Positions 37,700 to 45,136 of a stretch of DNA of 64,000 bases are shown in pieces. The stretch is from NCBI GenBank assembly GCA_021773335.1, contig JAJFKG010000005.1, forward strand, positions 124,001 to 188,000, read 5' to 3'. Numbering within the stretch: position 1 is the first letter of the stretch; each line of letters opens with the position of its first letter. Source of the DNA: Gammaproteobacteria bacterium (GTDB lineage Bacteria; Pseudomonadota; Gammaproteobacteria; JAJFKG01). A model generated the notes under the pieces. That model saw only the letters and a program-made list of their open reading frames with translations. It did no database searches and was not told the origin of the DNA. The translations under genes and the position numbers were made by a program.

Positions 37700-37935
37700 C
37701 GAGCGTAGTGAGGCAGACTGGTCCCGACCCTCTAGGGTTGGGACCTTAAGTTGCCTGGTACCACCGCTCGCAGACTGGTCCCGACCCTCTAGGGTTGGGA
37801 CCTTACACTCACGGACGCTCCAGCGTCCGTTCCTTTATTTGCCGGGCGCACAGCGCCCGCTGTTTTACCGTCCCACCCCACAGGGATAGGACGAGGTCGG
37901 CGTCCCACCCCAGGGGAATGGGACGAGGTCTATGC
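37700..37935. repeat. Tandem repeats and family C units
   Basis: GCAGACTGGTCCCGACCCTC-TAGGGTTGGGACCTTA occurs twice, about 57 bp apart, each holding a GTCCCGACCCTCTAGGGTTG-GGAC palindrome. Small palindromes GGACGCTCCAGCGTCC and GGGCGCACAGCGCCC follow, then two family C-like units (GTCCCACCCCACAGGGATAG; GTCCCACCCCAGGGGAATGG). With the tag at 37618 this fills the gap before the TPR gene; no gene is seen there. Confidence 0.8.
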
Positions 37936-38074
37936 TGGCCTATTTCTCTTGGAGTGAATATATTCATGCATAGATTCGCGGAGATTCGTCAGCTCGGGAT
38001 AATACCACAGGTATCTTTTTTGCATCGTAATTGTGCCTATTATATGATTGTCTACAAACATCAATGACCATGGA

Positions 38075-39226
38075 ATGGCTATGCAAACCGCATTCGACAC
38101 GGCTTACCGGCATTACCTACAAGGCGACTATCAGCAAGCCGAATTGGTGTGCCGAGATCACCTGAAGAAATTCCCACAAAACAGCAATTGCTTACATTTA
38201 TTAGCCGTATTGGCTCATCGTCAAAATCGTCAAAGCGAAGGCTTAGACATTATTCAAAAAGCCTTATCTCTCGCACCACAGCAAGCCGAACTGCATTATA
38301 CCTATAGCATGATGCTGTTATTAAATGGCGATTTTGCTAAGGGTTGGGATGAATACGAATGGCGTTTAAAAGTAGAAGGTTTTAAACATAAGCAATTAGC
38401 GAGTTTACGCTGGCAAGGTCAAACATACAAAGATAAGACCTTGCTCGTATTACCGGAACAGGGCTTCGGCGACACCATTCAATTTATGCGTTATTTACCG
38501 CTTTTAAAACAACGCATGGGCAAAGTGATCTATGCTTGCCCTAGCCCCTTACTTGATTTGGCGCGCACAATACCCAATATCGATTTGGTATCTGACAGCA
38601 TTAGTACCACAACAAAATTCGACTTATATACTTCACTATTGAGTTTGCCACGACTATTTCGGACTAACTTAGACAACCTACCACCACCGGCTGATTTTTT
38701 TGTGATTGATGCACAACATCAACAAATGTGGGCTGAAAAGCTTAATACTGATAATTTTAAAATTGGGATCGTTTGGGCAGGACGACGCAGTCATGAGAAC
38801 GATCGTAATCGCTCTTGTATGTTAAACGATTTTGCACCACTGGCACACATCCCTGGGATTACATTTTATAGTTTGCAAAAAGAGTTGGCGGGTGAAGACG
38901 CCGCTTCTACCGAGGCTGAACAGCCACCAGAAGGAATGCAGGTTATTTCATTAGGTCAAGATATTAAAGATTTTAGTGACACAGCCGCTATCATTAACCA
39001 ACTCGATTTGGTAATCGCTGTTGACACCGCCGTGGTGCATTTAGCCGCAACATTAGGCAAAGAGACGTGGGTGATGCTACCATTAGTACCCGATTGGCGC
39101 TGGCTATTAGAGCGGGATAATAGCCCCTGGTACCCGAGTGTGTACTTGTTCAGGCAAACACAGCTAGCTGATTGGTCGGAACCCTTTGCGCGCGCAGCGG
39201 AAAGGTTGCGAGAGAGAAAAGCTTGA
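38075..39226 (+). CDS. TPR protein with glycosyltransferase-like C-terminal domain
   Basis: A 383-residue protein. Residues 1-110 hold about three TPR motifs (AYRHYLQGDYQQAELVCRDH; AELHYTYSMMLLLNGDFAKG). The C-terminal region resembles GT9/GT41-type domains that follow TPRs in many bacteria: LLVLPEQGFGDTIQFMRYLP, IGIVWAGRRSHENDRNRSC, and DLVIAVDTAVVHLAATLGKE ending with WRW. Such proteins may glycosylate proteins or lipids. Starts at 38075 and 38081 are both possible. It ends one base from the convergent sensor gene. Confidence 0.8.
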   Translation: MAMQTAFDTAYRHYLQGDYQQAELVCRDHLKKFPQNSNCLHLLAVLAHRQNRQSEGLDIIQKALSLAPQQAELHYTYSMMLLLNGDFAKGWDEYEWRLKVEGFKHKQLASLRWQGQTYKDKTLLVLPEQGFGDTIQFMRYLPLLKQRMGKVIYACPSPLLDLARTIPNIDLVSDSISTTTKFDLYTSLLSLPRLFRTNLDNLPPPADFFVIDAQHQQMWAEKLNTDNFKIGIVWAGRRSHENDRNRSCMLNDFAPLAHIPGITFYSLQKELAGEDAASTEAEQPPEGMQVISLGQDIKDFSDTAAIINQLDLVIAVDTAVVHLAATLGKETWVMLPLVPDWRWLLERDNSPWYPSVYLFRQTQLADWSEPFARAAERLRERKA

Positions 39227-39227
39227 G

Positions 39228-41453
39228 TTAATATTTAATCCGTGTCAACACATCTTCAACATCTTTGATGGTAGCTGGCTTTTCGAGAACCGCATAAAAC
39301 AAACCAGAATCATACAATATATCTAAATCGACTTTGCGGGTTAAACCTGTGAGGGCAATGAGGCGTGGACATGTACCATCATCCAAACGTTGAGCGATGA
39401 CCTCAGCCGTAGCTAAACCACTTTGACCTGGTAAACCAATATCAAGAAATATAACATCAAATTGGTGATTTTCTTGGAAGGCATGAGTCTCTTCTAAGGC
39501 CGCAAGCGCTTTTTCGCCTGAGCCTACTGTCGTGACATCGCAAGCAAACTCTTGTAACACAAATTCGAGCCCTTTTTGACAGATAGGGTCATCTTCAACA
39601 GATAAAACGCGCAATCGTGGCTGATTGTACTCGCTCCAGTGGTTGAGGATATCCCTGTAAAAACGTGACCATTTTAATGGTTTAGCGATCATGGCAATCG
39701 ATGCTGCATTGTGTAACTCAGGCAATTGTGTCGTGTTTTCGTCGGTCAGCAAAATAACTAGTTTATCTTTGCCAGCTATCGCTTGTAACACACTATCGAG
39801 TAATTGTGATTGCTGTACGAGGAGTTGTGTGTCGAGAAATATCATATCCAAGTCATCACCTTTTGTAATGATAGCTTTAATATTTTTAACGGCACGTTGT
39901 GGTGAAAAAATACGTAAGGCAGTATCATCTAACAAACTTCGCACCGAGGCAATACGCATCGCATCATCATCGATTAAGACATAGCGATAAGCCAATGCCG
40001 CACTGACAAAAGGTTTCTCTTCTTCCTGTAGCGGATCAACCCTAATTATTGGTAATGTAATGCTGAAAGTGTTGCCGCCTTCTTTGTTATTAACCACTGC
40101 AAGCGTGCCACCCATTTCATCCAACATTTTTTTGCAAAACACCATGCGCATAATTAACTTGGGATATTCGGTTTGCGTTTTATTTGCATCGGATAAAGAA
40201 AACATATTATCGATAAAATCTTGCTGAAAACCAGCGCTAGAGTCACGAATGTGAATCGTCACCCAATGTCCTTGCTCATTGCTTTCTACCGAAAAATATT
40301 GGTTAATACCACCTTCGCCAGTATATTCAATCGAGTGCATAATGATGACTTTGACAATCTCTCGTAATTGAGTCACTGAGTTTTTGAGACAGACACCTGG
40401 TAGGTTCATATAATCAACAGCAAAGCTTAGGTCTTGTGCGGCGGCCTGGCGGTAAAACGTGTTCACCTGGGATTCGACCATATCTATTAAGTAAAATTCT
40501 TCCGGAAATAACTCGAGCTCACCAGAATCTAATTTGGCATAATCAGCTGCATAGACCAACTCTTCTGGAATTTCTGAGTTTGCTGCTTGTAGCAGGTGCA
40601 GGCATTCGCGTTGTTTTTTTGATAATTCTGTCGTTTTTAGTAAATCGCTCATCATCGCGATCGTATTGACTTTGGAACGAAGAATATTATTGAGTACTGC
40701 AATAAACTCTGTTTTTTCATTGTTGGCAGAATCAGATTGGGCAACGGCTTGTTTTAGTTTGTCTTCGAGTTTTTTTAGTTCGGTAATATCGCTGGAGATG
40801 CCTAGGATTCCGATTACTTCATCCTGATTATTTTTTAGTGGTACTTTTGTCGATAAAAATATAGCTTCTTTGCCATTTTTTGTTTTAAAAGGCTCTTCTT
40901 GTACATGAGTAATACCTGAGGCCATCACTTTTTCATCAAGCTCTCGTATATTCTCTGCATCCTCATAATCCTGAACATCAAACTCGGTTGTACCCACTAA
41001 ATCTCTTGGGCTACTGACTCCTATGAATTTAGCCATTTCATTGTTGCAGCCCAAAAGAACGCCATCACAATTTTTCCAATACACATGTCCAGGAACTAGA
41101 GCTAAAATATTTTTTAAATAGTTAATTTGTTCATCTTTATTTGAAGCAGGTTTTATCTCTAGCAGATAGTAAATATCTTTCTGAGTAGAGCTGTAACGCT
41201 GTTCTACCTCCCAGAATTCACCTGAATGCGGTATTATTTTTTTCTCGGAGTCGTACTTAGCAGCTACTGAGAATGAGGCTATATCCAATACCTGTTTAAT
41301 TTTCATTTCTGTTAAGTCTCGGCGTTGTACAGCCAGTGAATTTTTATGAAGGACAGATAGTAAATTGTCTAATACAAAAAATGGATTATTAGTTCGCTCC
41401 AGCAAGGACTCAACCAACATCTCTTGTTTTGGTAGGTTATTTCTAACGCTCAT
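39228..41453 (-). CDS. PAS/hybrid sensor kinase with degenerate catalytic core
   Basis: A 741-residue cytoplasmic protein. PAS-like domains are at about residues 15-105 and 110-225 (VPGHVYWKNCDGVLLGCNNE and GILGISSDITELKKLE). The HisKA-like helix pair spans 245-320, where the H-box reads FIAVLNNILRSKVN: the His is replaced by Asn256. In the ATPase domain the N-box Asn is His373, the G1 box is SSAG and the G2 glycines are lost (YPKLIMRM), so ATP-dependent autophosphorylation is unlikely. Two receivers follow: one weak (Asp541) and one complete (Asp671, Lys725). Its ATG abuts the stop codon of the upstream cyclodipeptide synthase-like gene. It may act as a scaffold or ligand-gated phosphate sink. 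Confidence 0.85.
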   Translation of the reverse strand: MSVRNNLPKQEMLVESLLERTNNPFFVLDNLLSVLHKNSLAVQRRDLTEMKIKQVLDIASFSVAAKYDSEKKIIPHSGEFWEVEQRYSSTQKDIYYLLEIKPASNKDEQINYLKNILALVPGHVYWKNCDGVLLGCNNEMAKFIGVSSPRDLVGTTEFDVQDYEDAENIRELDEKVMASGITHVQEEPFKTKNGKEAIFLSTKVPLKNNQDEVIGILGISSDITELKKLEDKLKQAVAQSDSANNEKTEFIAVLNNILRSKVNTIAMMSDLLKTTELSKKQRECLHLLQAANSEIPEELVYAADYAKLDSGELELFPEEFYLIDMVESQVNTFYRQAAAQDLSFAVDYMNLPGVCLKNSVTQLREIVKVIIMHSIEYTGEGGINQYFSVESNEQGHWVTIHIRDSSAGFQQDFIDNMFSLSDANKTQTEYPKLIMRMVFCKKMLDEMGGTLAVVNNKEGGNTFSITLPIIRVDPLQEEEKPFVSAALAYRYVLIDDDAMRIASVRSLLDDTALRIFSPQRAVKNIKAIITKGDDLDMIFLDTQLLVQQSQLLDSVLQAIAGKDKLVILLTDENTTQLPELHNAASIAMIAKPLKWSRFYRDILNHWSEYNQPRLRVLSVEDDPICQKGLEFVLQEFACDVTTVGSGEKALAALEETHAFQENHQFDVIFLDIGLPGQSGLATAEVIAQRLDDGTCPRLIALTGLTRKVDLDILYDSGLFYAVLEKPATIKDVEDVLTRIKY

Positions 41454-42212
41454 CTAATACTCCATAGATTGTTTTTGCTCAGCATGATGTTTGATTTTTT
41501 TAACTTTCAAGTTAATCGGAATTAATTCTTGAGGATGTTCAGAAACAATTAGTTGTTTATGAACTACTTTCATTGCCAAATTATCCGGTTTTGGATAAAA
41601 ATGAAAGTCGTAGCCGTCACCTAGCCAAGAATAGCGCACACTGCTTTCTTCTTTTAAATATTCAGTGCTGAGTTCATAGTACTTTCGAAGCAAACCACCA
41701 TGTTGTTCGGGGTCTAGTTTATTGGCAGCGAGCTTTCGCCTAGCAAAGTTTGAGGCGACCTCATCTACGCTCAAACGATACTGAATATTGTCCTTATAAA
41801 ACGCATCAATTTCAGTTCTTGCTGTTTTATAAGTTTGACTATACAACTGCTCAGACCACCGTCGAATATCACATGCAATATTTAATTGAGATAAAATATT
41901 CTTATTTCTCATTAACCATGCATCTCCTTCTCGTACTGCATAATCATTAGTAGCAAATCCAACAAGGCTACTTTCCATTTGATAAGTATGTCTTTGAAGG
42001 AGATCGCAAAGCATGATAACACATGAATCAAAATGATGATTAAGCAACTGAATACTAGCCTCAAATATTTTGCCCTCATGATAACTCTGGCCAACGCTAA
42101 TAGGAACTATACAACGTGTTGGCTTTGGTAGTGGTGTATGCTGGCTAAAATTTTTTAACCCTACACGAAAAGTTGTCTCTCCATCTCGAATTAGTATACT
42201 CAACTTACTCAC
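41454..42212 (-). CDS. Probable tRNA-dependent cyclodipeptide synthase (XYP type)
   Basis: A 252-residue protein. By eye it follows the CDPS pattern, which makes cyclodipeptides from two aminoacyl-tRNAs: Ser39 in CIVPISVGQSYHEGK corresponds to the acyl-enzyme Ser37 of AlbC, with Gln at the variable +3 position; Tyr185 and Glu189 in EYLKEE have the Tyr178/Glu182 spacing; and Tyr206-Pro207 in HFYPKPDN fits the Tyr-Pro of XYP enzymes. A basic stretch (NFARRKLAANK) could help bind tRNA. Rickettsiella, a Legionellales genus, has a characterised XYP enzyme. The start is GTG at 42212, or possibly TTG at 42203 after AAGGTGAG. It is the middle gene of a tight operon. Confidence 0.65.
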   Translation of the reverse strand: MSKLSILIRDGETTFRVGLKNFSQHTPLPKPTRCIVPISVGQSYHEGKIFEASIQLLNHHFDSCVIMLCDLLQRHTYQMESSLVGFATNDYAVREGDAWLMRNKNILSQLNIACDIRRWSEQLYSQTYKTARTEIDAFYKDNIQYRLSVDEVASNFARRKLAANKLDPEQHGGLLRKYYELSTEYLKEESSVRYSWLGDGYDFHFYPKPDNLAMKVVHKQLIVSEHPQELIPINLKVKKIKHHAEQKQSMEY

Positions 42213-42222
42213 CTTTTATTTA

Positions 42223-42540
42223 CTAACGATGCCGTCCAGGTTGATTCGCATAACTGAGCTGTGAATTTTTATTTTTTATTCTGTACCATACAATCAACCA
42301 AACGACACAGCCACAAGTCACCATGCTTAACAACGTTCCAAATGCAAGCAACCAGTCTTGACGGATAAATCCATGTAGCGAAGTTACCAGTTGTATTAAC
42401 CAAAAACCAAAAAATGTAATAAATGAAATTTCTGTTGAATCTTTTTTTGCAAATAAACACATGGCTTGTGGAACAAATAACGCTGCATTGATAAATAAAC
42501 TTAATGCAAAGAAGGTTTCGATAAAATGATCATAAGCCAT
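42223..42540 (-). CDS. PQ-loop / SemiSWEET-like transporter
   Basis: A 105-residue protein with three membrane helices and one PQ-loop (LFVPQAMCLFAKKDSTEIS followed by FITFFGFWLIQLVTSLHG), the fold of bacterial SemiSWEETs that work as dimers. GGAACAG lies four bases before the ATG. The stop is 10 bp from the start of the cyclodipeptide synthase-like gene, so it is the first gene of the operon. Family members carry sugars or amino acids; export or uptake of a cyclodipeptide here is inference from context. Confidence 0.8.
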   Translation of the reverse strand: MAYDHFIETFFALSLFINAALFVPQAMCLFAKKDSTEISFITFFGFWLIQLVTSLHGFIRQDWLLAFGTLLSMVTCGCVVWLIVWYRIKNKNSQLSYANQPGRHR

Positions 42541-42923
42541 ATAACTGTTCCAATTTAACAGTGCGAAACTTTACAAAGCATAACTTATGCCACAAAAGCC
42601 AAAAAAAAACTAGTAACTTCAACCCCTAGATCTTTGGTGATCAGAAGTTTATGCGAAATATTATGAAACAGATTATAAGAGACAACTACCGACATTGATA
42701 GCTTACGGATTTAATAACTTAATGAATATAGATACATTTTGATTTTGCAACCCCTTCTTTTTAGGTGTTTTTTTGCAATTGATTGGCTAAAATTTTTCCA
42801 CAACAATATGGGCAGCTTAAAATAAAAATGAAATGGCGAGATAATTCCTTGTCCAAACTCATCAGGGTAAATGCGCAGCATCCCATAAACCTATCTCTCC
42901 AGGATTCTCGCACAGGCTGTCAT
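42541..42923. other. Intergenic, presumed promoter of the CDPS operon
   Basis: 383 bp of AT-rich DNA between azgA (ending here) and the PQ-loop gene. No coding frame with a ribosome site, no family A-C repeat and no clear promoter consensus was found. The promoter of the PQ-loop/CDPS/sensor operon should lie in its left 150 bp. Confidence 0.5.
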
Positions 42924-44264
42924 TCACGCCGACAAATACAACATAAGAACCACAAAGGCATCGATGCCAAGCAAGGTGGGTGTCACTTCTTGGCGCTTAC
43001 CAAGCGCCAATTTGATCACCGTCCACGATAAAAATCCCCAAATAATCCCTTGCGTGATCGAGTGCGAAAATGGGATTAACATAATCACAATAAACGAAGG
43101 GATCGCATCATCTAATTGGCGCCATTGGATCTTTAAAATCGGTGACATCATAAAAGCACCAATCAATACTAACACCGGCGCAGTGGCAATCGCAGGCACC
43201 ATCGACAATAATGGCGATAGAAACATAAAGGGAATAAACAGTAATCCGGTAACAATTGCCACCATACCGGTACGACCACCCTCTTCGATACCAGCCGCAG
43301 ATTCAACATAACTCGTCGCGGCACTGCTGCCTGCCATACCCGAAAACGCAGACGCAATGGCATCAGATAATAAAGCGCGCTTGATATTGCGCGGTCGACC
43401 CTTTTCATCGAGGATATCCCCGGCTTCGGCAACCCCGAAAAATGTCGAAAGGCTATCGAATAAATCCGTAAATGCCATACCGAAAATTATCGGCCATAAA
43501 GCAAATTTTAAAGAATGCACTAAGTCCATGCTCATAAACAAACTAAAATCAGGCTTAGCAATAACCCCATGCCAATTGACTAGCGTTTTGCCCATCTCAG
43601 TTATTGGGGTTGCATCGCCATACCAACGCCCTATTGGAATCGATAGCAGTGTAGTCACCGCGATCCCAACAATTAACGCCCCTTTAGTATGCTTAGAAGC
43701 CAAGATAGCGGTGATGGCGAAGCCAATTAAAAAAGTAATTGTCACCGCGGTTAACGGACCGATGGCTATCACCGTCGCTTTATTTGGTACTAAAAACCCA
43801 CTCGCAAACAAACCGATAGAGGCGATAAACAAACCAATACCCGCAGCTACACTGTGACGTATCGGATCAGGAATTGCATTTAAGATATGCGTACGAATGT
43901 TGAAAATTGATAACAGTAAGAAAATTATCCCTGCCCAAAATACTGCGCCTAAGGCAATTTGCCAACTCACATGTTGGGCCTGCACAACAGTGTAGGCAAA
44001 GTAGGCATTCAACCCCATACCGGGAGCCTGAGCAAAAGGCAAATTGGCGTATAAGCCCATGAGGATACTCGTGCCAGCCGCAACCAAAACCGTCGCTGTT
44101 ACTTCAGCTCCAAACGGTATCCCTGCCGCACTTAAGATCTCCGGATTAACCACGACAATATACATCATCGCCAAAAAGGTGGTGATACCGGCGATGACTT
44201 CTGTTTTTAAATTACTGCGATATTTACTAAATTCGAAATAATCAGCTACTGTCCTTGTTAACAT
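42924..44264 (-). CDS. NCS2-family purine permease (AzgA-like)
   Basis: A 446-residue membrane protein with about 14 helices. The N-terminus FEFSKYRSNLKTEVIAGITT followed by FLAMMYIVVVNPEIL is the AzgA-subfamily mark, as are APGMGLNAYFAYTVV and GMAGSSAATSYVESAAGIEE. The family imports adenine, guanine or hypoxanthine by proton symport. Purine uptake suits a host-dependent lifestyle. It lies 8 bp downstream of the SDR gene on the same strand and is probably co-transcribed with it. Confidence 0.92.
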   Translation of the reverse strand: MLTRTVADYFEFSKYRSNLKTEVIAGITTFLAMMYIVVVNPEILSAAGIPFGAEVTATVLVAAGTSILMGLYANLPFAQAPGMGLNAYFAYTVVQAQHVSWQIALGAVFWAGIIFLLLSIFNIRTHILNAIPDPIRHSVAAGIGLFIASIGLFASGFLVPNKATVIAIGPLTAVTITFLIGFAITAILASKHTKGALIVGIAVTTLLSIPIGRWYGDATPITEMGKTLVNWHGVIAKPDFSLFMSMDLVHSLKFALWPIIFGMAFTDLFDSLSTFFGVAEAGDILDEKGRPRNIKRALLSDAIASAFSGMAGSSAATSYVESAAGIEEGGRTGMVAIVTGLLFIPFMFLSPLLSMVPAIATAPVLVLIGAFMMSPILKIQWRQLDDAIPSFIVIMLIPFSHSITQGIIWGFLSWTVIKLALGKRQEVTPTLLGIDAFVVLMLYLSA

Positions 44265-44272
44265 GCTTGTGT

Positions 44273-45064
44273 TTATCCTTTCGCGTGCATTTTCTTCAAT
44301 GAGCGCATCACCATAGCAGTCGGCATTACTGTACCTAAGAAAGAGGTGAGTTTATTCACAAATCCGGCAATCACAATGCGTTTGCCCCGCATCATTGCGT
44401 TATAACCGACTTCAGCAACTTTATCCGGTGTCCACATGGGGACAAAACCACTATGAATGGGATTACCCGTTAACTTCGCTGTCTCAGCGAATGAAGTGAT
44501 CGTCGGCCCAGGGCACAACAGTGTCACACTGACGCCCGTGCCTTGCAATTCACTATGCAACGCTTGCGAAAACGATGAGACATAGGACTTTGAGGCGAAA
44601 TACACTGCCATTAAGGGACCTGGTTGATAAGCGGCAGTTGATGAGACATTTAAAATGCGGCCATGCTTACTCTCAATCATAGAAGGCAACAATAGGTGCG
44701 TGAGTTCCGTTAAACAAGCGATATTCAGCCCCATCATCGCCCGATTGATCCCAGCATCAGTCTTATGGAAATAAGCTTTGTGACCAAAACCTGCATTGTT
44801 TATCAAGACGCTGACATTAAGATCAAGCGCATTAACCTCCTCAACGAGCTCATGAGCGGCTTTTTCATGTGCTAAATCTTTGGTAATCGGATAAGTATTA
44901 ACTTTATATTGATTGCTTATTTGATCGGCAGCACTTTGTAATTTATCAGTCTCGCGCGCAACCATGATCACATCATGACCATTTTGCGCCAATTTAATCG
45001 CAAATTCTTTGCCAATGCCATTAGAAGCCCCTGTCACTAAGGCAGTACGACTGGTATTTTCCAT
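44273..45064 (-). CDS. Short-chain dehydrogenase/reductase
   Basis: A 263-residue classical SDR. The Rossmann motif is GASNGIGKEFA, NNAG occurs as INNAGFG, the catalytic Ser is in NVSSTAAYQPG and the Tyr/Lys pair in VYFASKSYV. Its C-terminal region (VIAGFVNKLTSFLGTVMPTA) resembles DltE/YqjQ-like SDRs that end in a hydrophobic segment. AAGGGGGAG lies upstream of the ATG. Substrate unknown; it leads the SDR-permease pair. Confidence 0.9.
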   Translation of the reverse strand: MENTSRTALVTGASNGIGKEFAIKLAQNGHDVIMVARETDKLQSAADQISNQYKVNTYPITKDLAHEKAAHELVEEVNALDLNVSVLINNAGFGHKAYFHKTDAGINRAMMGLNIACLTELTHLLLPSMIESKHGRILNVSSTAAYQPGPLMAVYFASKSYVSSFSQALHSELQGTGVSVTLLCPGPTITSFAETAKLTGNPIHSGFVPMWTPDKVAEVGYNAMMRGKRIVIAGFVNKLTSFLGTVMPTAMVMRSLKKMHAKG

Positions 45065-45136
45065 AATAAATGCTCCCCCTTATGCAAAAATTGCGAGGAT
45101 TATAACGCATTAGACGGCAAAATGAAGCTTGGACAT

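Noticed and set aside
31428-38074. Prophage or integrative island integrated at tRNA-Pro
   Set aside because: No integrase, no phage genes, and no repeat of the tRNA 3' end was found downstream; only local acquisition of the ATPase locus is supportable.
41454-42540. Toxin-antitoxin reading of the two small genes before the sensor kinase
   Set aside because: The smaller product is a three-helix PQ-loop membrane protein and the larger has CDPS signature residues; neither fits a toxin-antitoxin family.
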